64,000 nucleotides of DNA from Sphingomonas trueperi (GCF_011927635.1 NZ_JAATJB010000015.1:39980-103979); one strand, 5' to 3'; shown: positions 52,307-63,509, numbered from the stretch's first letter. The notes: generated from the sequence alone by a model not told the origin. Numbers and translations: made by a program.

Positions 52307-55300
52307 CACGCGATCGAGGAAGCGGCGCAGGGCCTCCGGGTCGATCGGCTTGGCATAGAGGCTGACATTGGCGGCGGCTGCTTGCGCCGTCAGCGCCGCG
52401 CCGCTTTCGGCGGTGACCAGCGCCGCCGGCAATCCCGGGCGCGTCTCTCGCAGCGCTGCGATCAGCGCCAGCCCGTCCAGGCTGTCCTCGCCCAGCCGCA
52501 GATCGGCGATCACCGCATCGAAGGGGCCCGGCGCCGCCAGCGCCGTCGCGCTATCCTGCGCGGCCACGGGCACATGCCCCAGCTGGCGCAGCAGCGTCAC
52601 GCTTGCCTCGACGATGGCGGGATCGTCGTCGACCACCAGCAGCCGCAGCGATCGGCCCGAGGATGCCGGTGGCGCTGCGGTTGTGGCCACCGGCGCCGGC
52701 GCGGCATGGGCAGGCAGGCGCAGGCTAAACCGGCTGCCCCGCCCTGGCACCGAGCGGACCTCGATCGTGCCGCCGAGCAGCCGGGCGATGCGCGCGACCA
52801 GCGCCAGCCCCAGCCCCTGGCCCTCGACATCGACCGCGCCCAGCCGGGTGAACTCGCCGAAGATCGTGTCGAGCTGCGCCTCCGGAATGCCGACGCCGCT
52901 ATCGACCACGTCGATCCGCCAGTCGCTCCCACGCCGCCGCACCCCGATCAGCACGCCACCTTTGGCGGTATAGCGCACGGCGTTGACCAGCAGGTTCTGG
53001 ATCACCGAGCGCACCAGCCCGGAATCGCTGTGGATCGCGCCGGGCAGAGGGCCGATCCGCAGCTTCAGCCCCTTCGCCTCGGCCATCGGCCGCAGCTCCT
53101 CGGCAAGCTCGGTGAGCAAGGGGGCGAGGGCGATCGACTCAAGGGTCGGCTGCACGCCGCCGGCATCGAGCTTGCTGATGTCGAGCAGCGCGCGCAGCAG
53201 CTCCTCGGCGCCGCGGATCGAGCCGTCGAGCCGGGCGAGGATCGGCCGCATCGTCGGCGCGATGTCGCGCTCCAGCGCCGCCGCGAACAGCCGGGCGGCG
53301 TGGAGCGGCTGGAGCAGGTCATGACTTGCGGCGGCGAGGAAGCGGGTCTTGTCGCGATCCGCCTCGGCGAGCCGGCGATTGGCCTCGGAGAGCTCGTGAG
53401 TCCGCGCCTCGACGCGATCCTCCAGCGCCTCCAGCGTCTCGCGCAGCGCGGCGCGGGCGCGGGCTTCGCTGGTCACGTCGGTAAAGCTCATGACATAGCC
53501 GCCGCCGGGCATCGGCCCGCCCACCGTCTTGATCACCCGCCCGTCGGCGCGGGTCCGCTCGAAGCTGTGCTCGAGCCCGCGGCGGAGATGTTCGAGCCGT
53601 TTCTCGACATGGAAATCGGCCCCGCCCGGTCCGAAATCGCCGCGCCGGGCATTATGGCGGATGAGGTCGGCGACCGGCGTGCCCACGCGCACCATCCCCT
53701 CGGGATAGTCGAACAGCTCGAGATAACGGCTGTTCCAGGCGACGAGGTGGAGATCGGCATCGACGACGCTGACTCCGGCGTCCATATTCTCGAAGGTTGC
53801 GGCGAGCAGCGCGCGCGAGAAGCGCAGCGACTGGCCGCCTTCGTCGAGCAGGCGGGTGACCTGGTCGAGCCGCATCGTGCCCCCGGAGAGCGCCGAGGCG
53901 ATCAGTGCGCGGGCGGACGAGGCACCGATCACCCGGGCGATCAACGCCTGCGCGCGCCGGGCGGCCTTGGCGTCGATCCGCTGGTCGCTCTCCTCGGCGA
54001 ATTCGGCCAGCGCGCGTTCCTCCCCGACGAAGCTGGCGGTCAGCCGGCGCAGCTCGGCGATCGTGGTGATCCGGCGCTGGTCGCGGAGGAAGCGGGGCAG
54101 GGCAGGCGGCCCCATCCTTCGGGCGGCAAGCACCGCGAAGGCGAGCAGGTTGCCGCCCAGGCTCCACAGCGCGCCGTGCACCAGCGGCGAGAGCCCCTGC
54201 ACGCCGAGCAGCGCCAACGGATCGAGCAGGGTGCCGGCCAGCGCGTCGAGCACCGCCTGGGGCAGCACCGGCGGCAGAGCCAGCGTATAGAGCCACAACA
54301 GCATGCCGGTCCCCAGGCTGGCGCGGGCGGCGAGCGGATCATTGTCCCGCCGAAGCGCGGCGAGGATCAGGTGCGGGGTATATTGGGCGGTCGCTGCAAA
54401 CGCGATGAGCCCGATCGAAGCGAGCGAGTTGCGCGCCGAGATCGCCAGCCCCCAGCCCAGTGCTGCCAGCATCACCGCCGCGATCGAGGCGCGCCGCACC
54501 GCCAGCATCCGCCGCCCGATCCGTCCGGCGCCGTCCGGCAGTCCGCGCCGGAGCATGCTGGGGAAGATCAGGTCGTTCGAGACCATGGTGGCGAGCGCAT
54601 TGGCCTCCACCACCGCCATCGAGGCGGCGGCGCTGATCCCGCCGACCAGCGCGATGCTGAGCACCAGCGGCGATCCGATGGCGGCGGGCAGCGCCAGCAC
54701 ATAGACGTCGGGGGTGGTCGCCGGCGGCAGGATCGTCAGCCCTGCCAGCGCGATCGGCAGCACTAGAACCGCCATCAGCGCGATATAGGCTGCGAAACCG
54801 AAGCGTGCGCGCACTAGGTCTCCGGGACCGCGCGCCTCGACCAGCCCCATGTAGAATTGGCGCGGCAGCCCGATGATCGCCAGCGCGGCGATCAGCCCGA
54901 TCACCAGCGTGTCGATCGAAAGATGCTCGGCGCGGAACAGCGCGGCGAAGCGCGCCACCCCGGCAAGCGCGCGCTGCTCGCCCTGGCGGAGGATCACGTG
55001 CACCGCGAGCAACGTCACCGCCAGCAGCGCGAGCAGCTTCACCAGCGAATCGAGCCCGATCGCGTAGAGCAATCCCTCGCTCCGCCCGGCCAGCTCGAAG
55101 CGGCGGGCGCCGTAGAGGATGGCGAAGAGTGCGAACAGCGCGGCGGCCGCGATCATCACCGGCTGCTCCAGGGCGACGCCCGATCCGATGCGCAGCGCGA
55201 TGCCGATCGAGCGCAGCTGCAAGGCGATATAGGGCACCGAGCCGAGCAGCGCGATCACCGTCACCAGCCGGGCGACCATGATGTCGCTGCCGAAGCGCGC

Positions 55301-55621
55301 GGCGATGAAATCGGAAACGGTGGTCGCCCGCTCGGCGGACACGGCCTCGCCCAGCCGCTGGAAGAAGCCGGGTGCGAACAGCAGCGCCAGGACAGGGGCG
55401 GCATAGATCGGCAGATAGTTCCAACCGTCGCGACCCACGCTGCCCACCGCGCCGTAGAAGGTCCAGCTCGAACAATAGACGCCGAGCGCCAGCGTATAGG
55501 CCGCGGTGCGGAGCGGCGATCGGGCGGCGATGGCCGCGCGCCGCTCGGCGATCGCTGCCACGCAGAACAGCGCGAGCACCAGCCCCAACGCCAGCAGGGC
55601 GGCAGCCTCCGCGCCGATCAT
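52283..55621 (-). CDS. SSS-type hybrid sensor histidine kinase (CrbS-like)
   Basis: A 1112-residue protein from ATG 55621 with GAGGAGGAGAGG upstream. Residues ~1-500 are a sodium:solute symporter-like domain with ~13 membrane segments ('LGVYCSSWTFYGAVGSVGRDGW'). A PAS domain lies at ~600-715 ('VVDADLHLVAWNSRYLELFDYPEGM'), then the HisKA H-box 'AAASHDLLQPLHAARLFAAAL' (His ~766), the HATPase ('VIQNLLVNAVRYTAKGG', 'GQGLGLALVARI') and a C-terminal receiver ('VIADLRLGED', ~1038). It probably senses or transports acetate-like substrates and signals to the adjacent regulator. Confidence 0.92.
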   Translation of the reverse strand: MIGAEAAALLALGLVLALFCVAAIAERRAAIAARSPLRTAAYTLALGVYCSSWTFYGAVGSVGRDGWNYLPIYAAPVLALLFAPGFFQRLGEAVSAERATTVSDFIAARFGSDIMVARLVTVIALLGSVPYIALQLRSIGIALRIGSGVALEQPVMIAAAALFALFAILYGARRFELAGRSEGLLYAIGLDSLVKLLALLAVTLLAVHVILRQGEQRALAGVARFAALFRAEHLSIDTLVIGLIAALAIIGLPRQFYMGLVEARGPGDLVRARFGFAAYIALMAVLVLPIALAGLTILPPATTPDVYVLALPAAIGSPLVLSIALVGGISAAASMAVVEANALATMVSNDLIFPSMLRRGLPDGAGRIGRRMLAVRRASIAAVMLAALGWGLAISARNSLASIGLIAFAATAQYTPHLILAALRRDNDPLAARASLGTGMLLWLYTLALPPVLPQAVLDALAGTLLDPLALLGVQGLSPLVHGALWSLGGNLLAFAVLAARRMGPPALPRFLRDQRRITTIAELRRLTASFVGEERALAEFAEESDQRIDAKAARRAQALIARVIGASSARALIASALSGGTMRLDQVTRLLDEGGQSLRFSRALLAATFENMDAGVSVVDADLHLVAWNSRYLELFDYPEGMVRVGTPVADLIRHNARRGDFGPGGADFHVEKRLEHLRRGLEHSFERTRADGRVIKTVGGPMPGGGYVMSFTDVTSEARARAALRETLEALEDRVEARTHELSEANRRLAEADRDKTRFLAAASHDLLQPLHAARLFAAALERDIAPTMRPILARLDGSIRGAEELLRALLDISKLDAGGVQPTLESIALAPLLTELAEELRPMAEAKGLKLRIGPLPGAIHSDSGLVRSVIQNLLVNAVRYTAKGGVLIGVRRRGSDWRIDVVDSGVGIPEAQLDTIFGEFTRLGAVDVEGQGLGLALVARIARLLGGTIEVRSVPGRGSRFSLRLPAHAAPAPVATTAAPPASSGRSLRLLVVDDDPAIVEASVTLLRQLGHVPVAAQDSATALAAPGPFDAVIADLRLGEDSLDGLALIAALRETRPGLPAALVTAESGAALTAQAAAANVSLYAKPIDPEALRRFLDRVSVAQVQP

Positions 55622-56019
55622 GCTGTGCCTCTCCTCCTCCCGCGCGTCTCGGGCGCGGCCGTTCCGGATTGAGCGTGCAAGCTTGCATGTTCCGAATGTC
55701 GCGTCGAGCCCGCTGACGATCGAATGCGCTGCGCCGGTGGGTGCCATTCCCGCACGAGCTCGGCTGCTCGGCGCCGAGGGCATGCTTGTGAGGACGGCAA
55801 CACTGGCGCGCCTATGTGCGGGCCGGTGCCGCGAAATGCGCCTGGGCGCATTTCCAAACAGGCGCTTGGGTCATGGAAAAATCACTATCGTGAAAGCATC
55901 GTCGAAGGCTCCCATCTCAAAGCGGTTGGTCTCCGACGGACGTCGGCAACATTCCGGGAATGGATGGGCTTCAGGCCTCTGCTGCGTTTCTCGGCAAAGG
56001 ACTTCGGCTTCGTCTTTCC
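55622..56019. other. 398-bp intergenic region, hairpin and palindrome
   Basis: Upstream of the kinase gene and downstream of the thiolase gene, both leftward. It contains a perfect 10-bp inverted repeat with a 2-nt loop (GAAATGCGCC/GGCGCATTTC, 55833-55854) and a 12-bp palindrome TGCAAGCTTGCA (55676-55687), close to the kinase start and possibly an operator. I see no protein gene. Confidence 0.55.
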
Positions 56020-57222
<1,203 letters not shown>

Positions 57223-57292
57223 TACGGGTCCTGGCTGGAGGGCGTGGCGGACGGGGTATACGGCATGCGGCTCGTCGATCGCGATCGCGCGG

Positions 57293-57631
57293 TCAGCGCT
57301 GCTTCTTCGCGGTGGTCGCGGTGAAATCGGGGTCCTTGTTCGCCACCCAGTCGACGAACTTCCGGACGTTGGGATTCGCCAGCAGCGCCTCGACATCGTT
57401 GCCGTGGCGCTGCAGTTCGGCGTTGGTGAAGTTGGCGATCAGCGTCTGCTGGCAGATCGCATGCATCGGCACGACATCGCGCCCGCCGCGGCTCTTCGGC
57501 ACCGGATGGTGCCAGACGGTCGTCTTGCCCATAGGCCGTCCGCACAGCCAGCACTGCAAAGCTGCTTCGGGCGGTTCCTCCACACGAAGCAGCTCGCCAT
57601 AGGGGTCTTTCTTCGACTGTCTGCGGTTCAT
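57293..57631 (-). CDS. small HNH endonuclease-like protein
   Basis: A 112-residue protein from ATG 57631 (MNRRQSKKDPYGELL). It holds a zinc-binding/HNH core: 'CWLCGRPMGKTTVWHHPVPKSRGGRDVVPMHAICQQTL' (pieces), with paired Cys, HH and a following C/H/N arrangement. It resembles small stand-alone HNH proteins of sphingomonads. The substrate is unknown. Confidence 0.75.
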   Translation of the reverse strand: MNRRQSKKDPYGELLRVEEPPEAALQCWLCGRPMGKTTVWHHPVPKSRGGRDVVPMHAICQQTLIANFTNAELQRHGNDVEALLANPNVRKFVDWVANKDPDFTATTAKKQR

Positions 57632-57639
57632 GGGCAACG

Positions 57640-57830
57640 GTCCTACCCGCTTTGGCGACCCGCCGCTACAGGCCGCGCAGCGCCGCGCTCTGGTCGAGCA
57701 CCGCGCCGCCCGCAGGTCGACGCCGAGCACCGACACGGTGATGCTGTCGCCGACCTCGAGGCCCAGCGCGGCCGCCGGATCGTCTTCCAGCGCGACGGGT
57801 AGCAGCGTGGGCCGAGAGCAAGAGCGCAGC
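57640..57830 (-). pseudogene. possible remnant of an ABC-type permease gene
   Basis: On the minus strand 'TLLPVALEDDPAAALGLEVGDSITVSVLGVDLRA' (in pieces, ~57815-57700) reads with good codon bias but no start. After a one-base shift the adjacent frame continues 'GAVLDQSAALRGL' to a stop at 57666. The 'ALGL.VGD.ITV.VLG.D' pattern recalls FtsX/YbbP-like permeases. It is probably a decayed fragment; the family is uncertain. Confidence 0.3.
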
Positions 57831-57889
57831 TTGCAAGCCCCGCCCGAGCGCGTGCCGGCACCGGGCGCGGCACGCGAACCCGGCGAGGC

Positions 57890-59521
57890 TCATTCGGTCT
57901 TGAGGTTCGGATATTTGATGCCGAGCTGGTCGAGATAGGTCGGGTACTTCTTGGGATCATAGTAGAACGGCTTCATCTTGGGCCGCAGGCGCTCCATCAG
58001 TTCCTGGTTGAGGTGGATGGCGGGCTGATCGGTGGGGGCGACCACCGGGTCATATTTCTGGTCCTTGAGCTGCACGTCGCGAAAATAGGCCTTGGCGTCG
58101 GCGAGCAGCTTGGGATCGGTCATCAGGTCGAGCACGGTCAGCGATACCGCCTTGGCGCCGGCAACCGCGCCCTTGTGCGCGATCGGCGTCGCCATCGCGA
58201 TCGCTGAGAGAACGTTATGGCCGATCATGCTGGGAATGTTCGACGGGAAGCGGATGGTGATCGTCGGCACCGTCCACATGATGTCGCCGATATCGTCCGA
58301 CCCGCCGCCCAGCGAGCGCTCGCGGGTCTCCGGCGTGGAGAGCGGGCCGATCTCGGTCGGCAGCGGCTTCAGCGTGCGCCCGTTCGCCTGCTGCACGGCC
58401 TTGGCGAAGGCCTGGTCGTCGGCGGTCCAGGCCGGCATGCCGATCGCCTTGATGTTGGCATAGGCCGCCTCGGCCATCGGCTTGTTGGCGAAATTGGGCG
58501 CGGCATAGCCGAGCAGATGGCGTTCGACGGTGGTGCCGGTGGCCTTGGCCGCGGCCTCCGAAATCTCGTTGCCGAGATTGTACAGATTGCGGACGCTGTC
58601 GAAATTCTGCTCGCGGAAATAATACCAGACCGAGGCGAGGTCCGGCACGATGTTCGGCTGCCCGCCGCCATTGGTGATCACATAGTGCGAACGCTGGGTG
58701 ACGGGGAGATGCTCGCGGCGGAAGTTCCACGCCGTGTCCATGATCTCGACGCCGTCGAGCGCGCTGCGCCCCTCCCAGGGCATCCCGGCGGCGTGGGCGG
58801 TCTTGCCGTGGAAGGTATATTCCACCGATACCAGCGCGTTGTTGCCGAGATTGCCGTATGCCGTGCCGAAATCGCTGCTGACATGGGTGAAGATCGTCGC
58901 GTCGACATCCTTGAACAGCCCGGCCTTGACGTAGAAGGCCTTGGCGCCGAGCAGTTCCTCGGCGACGCCGGGCCACAGCATCAGCCGGCCGGAAATGTGG
59001 TTCTTTTCCATCACCGCCTTGGTGGCGATCGCCGCGGCGATGATCAGCGGCATGCCGGCATTATGCCCCTCGCCATGGCCGGGTGCGCCCGGCACCAGCG
59101 GCTTGAGCGTCGGCGAGCCCGGCACCTGCGAGAGGCCGAGCAGGCAGTCGACGTCGCTGCCTAGTGCGATCAGCGGCCCGCCGGTGCCCCAGGTCGCGGT
59201 CCAGGCCGTGGGCATGCCGGCGACGCCCTTGGTGATCGTGAAGCCGTTCTTGGCCAGGATGCCGGTCAGATACTCCATCGTTTGATATTCCTGGAAACCC
59301 GGCTCGGCGAAGCTGAACACCGAATCCACCATCTCCTGCACCAGCTTGGCATGGCCATCGATGTTGGCGACGGCATCGGCCTTCATCTGGGCGAGCTTGG
59401 GATCGGCGACCGCTGCCTGCGGGGCCGGCGGACCGGCGGGGCGGGGCGCGGCGACCGCGATCTGGGTGAGGGTGGTGCTCGCGATCAGCGCGGTCGCGAG
59501 GGTGCGGGACAAGAGGGTCAT
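57890..59521 (-). CDS. secreted M20-family amidohydrolase (AbgB-like)
   Basis: A 543-residue protein with a Sec signal (TLLSRTLATALIASTTLTQIAVAA). M20/AbgB metal-site regions are visible: 'LVPGAPGHGEGHNAGMPLII', 'WPGVAEELLGAKAFYVKAG', a dimerisation-domain 'FHGKTAHAAGMPWEGRSALDGVEIM', and 'PSNIPSMIGHNVLS'. It is close to aminobenzoyl-glutamate hydrolase-like amidohydrolases and probably hydrolyses N-acyl amino acids or small peptides in the periplasm. It lies directly downstream of the TonB-dependent receptor, same strand. Confidence 0.88.
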   Translation of the reverse strand: MTLLSRTLATALIASTTLTQIAVAAPRPAGPPAPQAAVADPKLAQMKADAVANIDGHAKLVQEMVDSVFSFAEPGFQEYQTMEYLTGILAKNGFTITKGVAGMPTAWTATWGTGGPLIALGSDVDCLLGLSQVPGSPTLKPLVPGAPGHGEGHNAGMPLIIAAAIATKAVMEKNHISGRLMLWPGVAEELLGAKAFYVKAGLFKDVDATIFTHVSSDFGTAYGNLGNNALVSVEYTFHGKTAHAAGMPWEGRSALDGVEIMDTAWNFRREHLPVTQRSHYVITNGGGQPNIVPDLASVWYYFREQNFDSVRNLYNLGNEISEAAAKATGTTVERHLLGYAAPNFANKPMAEAAYANIKAIGMPAWTADDQAFAKAVQQANGRTLKPLPTEIGPLSTPETRERSLGGGSDDIGDIMWTVPTITIRFPSNIPSMIGHNVLSAIAMATPIAHKGAVAGAKAVSLTVLDLMTDPKLLADAKAYFRDVQLKDQKYDPVVAPTDQPAIHLNQELMERLRPKMKPFYYDPKKYPTYLDQLGIKYPNLKTE

Positions 59522-59587
59522 GGCCAGTCTCTCCTGGGGGTAAGGAAGCGGGAGCCGGGCGCGCGCGATCGGCGACGCCCGGCGACG

Positions 59588-62500
59588 TCAGAAGTGGAAG
59601 CGCACGCCCAGCCGGTAGACCCGGCCGAGCACGTCGTAGAGGTTGCGGTTGGTCTGCGGATAGGCCGGGGTGTTGTTGCCGGTGGGCCCGTTGCCGACGA
59701 GCACCGGGTCGGTATCGAACAGGTTGCGGATCGACAGGAAGCCCTGGAAGTTCACCCGCCCGACCGCGAACTCGCGATTGGCCTGCAGGTCGAAATAGAT
59801 CGCGCCGGCGATGCGATTGGTGTTGACCGTCCGGTTGGCGACGGTCGAGACCGGGCAGTCGGTGGAGCAGACGACATAGCTGTTGTCGTACACCCCGCTG
59901 CTCACGCCGCGGCCGACCAGCTGGAAGGTCCAGCGATCCACGTCGTACCCCGCCGAGAAGCGATAGCTCCAGTCGGGCAGGCTGCCCGAATTCTGCCCCG
60001 CCGCCTCGGTGGGCACGTCGATGCCGTTGTTGGTGTAGAGGCTGAGGTTGCGCGTCACCAGCGCGCGCAGCGTCGCCTTGCCGGCACCCAGATTGCGGCG
60101 ATAGCTCAGCTCGAAGTCGATGCCCTTGGAGAGGATCGAGACGAAGTTGGTCGGCTTCAGCTCGATATTGGTGATCGCGAGCCCCGCACCCGTCGCGCCG
60201 CGCCCGCCGGTGGTAGTGATCGCCGCGCAGGCCGCGGCATTGGCCTGCTCATAGCATTGGGTGACCAGCGTCTGCGCGGTGATCGTGTTGATCGCGCCGC
60301 CCAGCTTGATCCGGTAAAAGTCGACCGAGGCCGCTAGACCGGGCACGAAGCTGGGGGTGAACACCGCGCCCACGCCCAGCGTCTTGGCGATCTCGGGATT
60401 CAGCGCGGGGTTGCCGATCGTCGCCTCAAGGAACTGGTCGGTCCGCTGGGCGCCATTGGCCAGCGGCACGTTGACCGTGTTGGTGCGGCCGGTGGCGGCG
60501 GCGAACAGCTCGCCCAGATTGGGTGCGCGGATGTCGCGCGAATAGGTGGCGCGCAGCTTGATGTCCGGGATCGGCTGCCAGGTGGCCCCGGCCTTCCAGG
60601 TGGTGACGCTGCCCGAGGTGGAATAGTCGGTCACGCGCAGCGCGCCGTTGAAGTCGGCGCCCTTGAACAGCGGCACCAGCGTCTCGGCATAGGCTTCCTT
60701 GACCGTATAATGGCCGAAGCTGGGCAGGTAATTGCCGTAGATCCAGGTGGGCGTGGAGACGCCGTTGACCAGGCTCGGCTGGAACAGCGGGTCGACATAG
60801 CCCGACACTGCCTCGCGCCGCCATTCCCCGCCGAAAGCGAGCGAGATCGGCCCCGCCCATAGGTCGACCAGGTTGTTGGTCGAGAAGTTGAGTGCTGCCA
60901 CGTCCTGCTTGAGCGTCTGGTACCGCAGCGGCTGCTGGCCGTCGTAGAAGATATAGTCGAGCGCCGCCTGGCTGACGCCGCCGACGCCGATCCGGTTGAT
61001 CGGCACGCAGCCATTGCTCGGACTGGTCAGCGTCGAGCGGCAGACGATCGTGCCCGCGGCGATGCCGGCGCTGTTGCCGGCGGGGGCGACCACCGCGTCG
61101 GTCGCCAGCGCGAGGCGAGTGACGTTCCAGGCGTTGGTCAGCAGCTCCTGCGTCTTGGTGACGCCCTTCTGGTAATAGCCGCTCCACGCCCAGTCGATCG
61201 GCCCGACGACGAACTTGCCGCTGCCGCCGAGCACATAGCGATAGACTTCGCGGCTATTGTCGCTGCCCTGCGGCGGGATGCCGGCATTGCTGGTGCCGAT
61301 CGCGATGGTGGAGATCCGGCTCGCCGCCGCGACCGAGGCGTTATAGGCGCTCACCTGGTTGAGGAAGGACTGCGGCAGATAGGCGTTGACCAGCCCGCCA
61401 TTGGCGGCGGTGGGCGCGACCTGGATGGTCACGCCGGTCGAGGGCGTCTGCTGATAATAGCTCTGGCCCTGATAGCGGCTGTACGCGACCTGGGCGTAGA
61501 GCTCGATCGCGTCGGAAAAGGCGTAGCTCGCCCGCCCGAAGCCGCTGCCGCGCGTCTCGGCGGGGAGCAGGGTGGCGCTGCCGAGATGGCCCTGACGAGT
61601 CAGCTTATAGTCGCCGCCCACCATCCACTGGCCGTTGACCTGGCCGAAGGCGAGTGTTCCGGTGGTTGCCTTGCCGGTGGCCGGATCGATCGTGCCGAAA
61701 TAGGTGCCGCGGAACGGGCCGGTGCTGATCAGGCCGCCAGGGGTGAACTGGCTGGTGCCGATGCCCCCCTGGATCAGGCGCGCCGGATAGCAGATCGTCG
61801 CGGCGTTGCTGTCGCTGCAGGCCGCCGCCGAATAGGCGGGGTTGTCGATCTGGAAGAAGCCGGCATCGTTCCAGTCGCGGTCGATCGACTGGATGCCATA
61901 TTGCTTGAAATATTCGCCGCTGGCGAGGAGGTGGCCCTTGCCCCCGGCGAACGGCGTGCCTGCGGTGAGCGACACCTTGTGGTTCGGGCCGTCGCCATAG
62001 GTGGTGATGCCATATTCATAGTCGCCCGAGACGCCCTTGAATTCCTTGTCGAGGATGAAGTTGACCACGCCCGAGACCGCGTCCGAGCCATAGGCCGAGG
62101 AGGCGCCGCCGGTGACGACCTCGACGCGCTTGATCAGCGCCTGGGGGAAGGTGTTGACGTCGACCACGCCGTTGGTCGCCGAGGCGACCGAGCGCTGGCC
62201 GTCGAACAGGACCAGCGTGCGATTGGCGCCGAGCGCGCGCAGATTGACCGAGGCGATGCCCGCCAGACCGTTGCTCAGCGAGCCGTTGGAATTCGCCGCC
62301 GTCGATCCGCCGCGCACCGCGGGCAGCGTGTTGACGAGATCAGCGATGTTGGCCGGCGCCTCGGTCTGGATCTCCTTGCTGCTGATCACGCTGACCGGGG
62401 TCGGCGCGCTGTACCCGTCGCGTTCGATACGCGTGCCGGTGACGACGATGTCGCCGCCCGGATCGGCGATCGGTTCGCCGGTGAGCGGATCGACCGGGAT

Positions 62501-62704
62501 CTCCGGCTTGCCGCCCGGCGTGTTGGTGGTCTGCCCTTCGGCCGGCGCCGACTTGTCGGGGCCGCGCGCCTCGATCTGTGCGAAGGCCGATCCCGACCAG
62601 GCGAGGCAAAGGATCAGCGCGCCCGGCGCGACCGCGGCGAAGCGGACGCGGCGCTGGATGCTGGACGGACGCGCGGATGCGCGGCCGATGCGACTCTCGT
62701 GCAT
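59588..62704 (-). CDS. TonB-dependent outer-membrane receptor
   Basis: A 1038-residue protein. Long signal region (~1-43, ending in WSGSAFAQ), TonB-box-like 'GGDIVVTGTRIERDGYSAPTPVSVI', plug domain ('NIADLVNTLPAVRGG', 'VEVVTGGASSAYGSDAVSGVVNFILD') and a 22-strand-type barrel to C-terminal GVRFHF. Sphingomonad receptors of this type import peptides, glycans or siderophores. Its neighbours (amidohydrolase, Lrp regulator, disrupted metalloprotease) suggest peptide-like substrates. Confidence 0.94.
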   Translation of the reverse strand: MHESRIGRASARPSSIQRRVRFAAVAPGALILCLAWSGSAFAQIEARGPDKSAPAEGQTTNTPGGKPEIPVDPLTGEPIADPGGDIVVTGTRIERDGYSAPTPVSVISSKEIQTEAPANIADLVNTLPAVRGGSTAANSNGSLSNGLAGIASVNLRALGANRTLVLFDGQRSVASATNGVVDVNTFPQALIKRVEVVTGGASSAYGSDAVSGVVNFILDKEFKGVSGDYEYGITTYGDGPNHKVSLTAGTPFAGGKGHLLASGEYFKQYGIQSIDRDWNDAGFFQIDNPAYSAAACSDSNAATICYPARLIQGGIGTSQFTPGGLISTGPFRGTYFGTIDPATGKATTGTLAFGQVNGQWMVGGDYKLTRQGHLGSATLLPAETRGSGFGRASYAFSDAIELYAQVAYSRYQGQSYYQQTPSTGVTIQVAPTAANGGLVNAYLPQSFLNQVSAYNASVAAASRISTIAIGTSNAGIPPQGSDNSREVYRYVLGGSGKFVVGPIDWAWSGYYQKGVTKTQELLTNAWNVTRLALATDAVVAPAGNSAGIAAGTIVCRSTLTSPSNGCVPINRIGVGGVSQAALDYIFYDGQQPLRYQTLKQDVAALNFSTNNLVDLWAGPISLAFGGEWRREAVSGYVDPLFQPSLVNGVSTPTWIYGNYLPSFGHYTVKEAYAETLVPLFKGADFNGALRVTDYSTSGSVTTWKAGATWQPIPDIKLRATYSRDIRAPNLGELFAAATGRTNTVNVPLANGAQRTDQFLEATIGNPALNPEIAKTLGVGAVFTPSFVPGLAASVDFYRIKLGGAINTITAQTLVTQCYEQANAAACAAITTTGGRGATGAGLAITNIELKPTNFVSILSKGIDFELSYRRNLGAGKATLRALVTRNLSLYTNNGIDVPTEAAGQNSGSLPDWSYRFSAGYDVDRWTFQLVGRGVSSGVYDNSYVVCSTDCPVSTVANRTVNTNRIAGAIYFDLQANREFAVGRVNFQGFLSIRNLFDTDPVLVGNGPTGNNTPAYPQTNRNLYDVLGRVYRLGVRFHF

Positions 62705-62935
62705 GTTGTGAACCCCCGTGGTGACGTGGCGTCTCTCCCGCGTGGTTGGTTCGTCCTGCCTCGGGTGCGTTCCGTCGTTGCGTCGCCCCTATTATGCGAT
62801 GCAGTGTAGCGAAAGCGCATCTTCGCTTCCCGGCAAAGAATGCAGCCGGGAGCCGGCTGCTTGATGGAATCGAACGTAAATTGGGCGGCAAGCGCCCGAT
62901 TTGTGCGCAGCAACCCTTTGCATTGAAGCTTAGTG
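62705..62935. promoter_or_regulatory. upstream region of the receptor gene
   Basis: 231 bp between the receptor start and the lrp-like stop, both leftward. It probably holds the receptor promoter; no clear -35/-10 pair or terminator can be picked out by eye, and no gene is visible. Confidence 0.35.
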
Positions 62936-63436
62936 TCAGGGGTGGCGAATGGAGTCGAGCACTACCGGCGCCACGATCCGCCGCTCCACCGATCGCATCA
63001 GGAAGCTGCTGCGGATGCGCGCGACATGCGGCAGAGTCGACAGCTCGCGCCGGTAGACGCGGTCATAATCCTCGAACGAGCGGACATGGATCATCATGAT
63101 GAAGTCCGTCTCGCCCGAGACGAAGCTGCAGAACGACATCGAAGGACAGCGTACCACTGCCGATTCGAACTCGTTCAACGCCTGCTCCGCCTGCGAGCTG
63201 AGCTCGATCGAGACCAGCACGTCGATGCCATAGCCCAAGGCCGCCATGTTGAGTTCGGCGGTATAGCCCCGGATCACGCCGCGATCCTCGAGGATCTTGC
63301 GCCGCCGCGCGGTTGCCGTGCTCGACAGATGGACGCGTTCGCCCAGCGCCACATCCGAACTGCGGCCGTCGTACACGAGGTGGTTGAGGATGCGGAGATC
63401 GGTACCGTCGAGATCGCTGGTGGTGGAATTGTTCAT
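62936..63436 (-). CDS. Lrp/AsnC-family transcriptional regulator
   Basis: A 166-residue protein from ATG 63436, with GGAAGGGG 7 nt upstream; an ORF extension of 24 codons upstream crosses the operator-like repeat. N-terminal AsnC helix-turn-helix ('DLDGTDLRILNHLVYDGRSSDVALGERVHLSSTATARRRKILEDRGVIRGYTAEL', pieces) and C-terminal RAM/effector domain ('VLVSIELSSQAEQALNEFE', 'GETDFIMMIHVRSFEDYDRVYRREL'). It probably senses an amino acid and controls the receptor and/or the divergent metalloprotease. Confidence 0.93.
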   Translation of the reverse strand: MNNSTTSDLDGTDLRILNHLVYDGRSSDVALGERVHLSSTATARRRKILEDRGVIRGYTAELNMAALGYGIDVLVSIELSSQAEQALNEFESAVVRCPSMSFCSFVSGETDFIMMIHVRSFEDYDRVYRRELSTLPHVARIRSSFLMRSVERRIVAPVVLDSIRHP

Positions 63437-63481
63437 CTGGCGCCCCTTCCGTTGAACAAATCGATCAATCTGCTGTGAAAA

Positions 63482-63509
63482 GTTGTGCATATTTGTTGGG
63501 ATGCACAAC
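63482..63509. promoter_or_regulatory. operator-like inverted repeat upstream of the lrp-like gene
   Basis: Perfect 9-bp arms GTTGTGCAT and ATGCACAAC (63482-63490, 63501-63509) with a 10-bp AT-rich spacer, lying in the 125-bp divergent gap between the regulator and the metalloprotease fragment. The arm spacing puts the half-sites about 19 bp centre to centre, roughly two helical turns, as expected for a dimeric regulator such as the adjacent Lrp/AsnC protein. Confidence 0.65.

Noticed and set aside
52382..54766. 794-codon open frame opposite the hybrid kinase
   Set aside because: Arg/Gly/His/Gln-rich shadow of a well-supported kinase gene.
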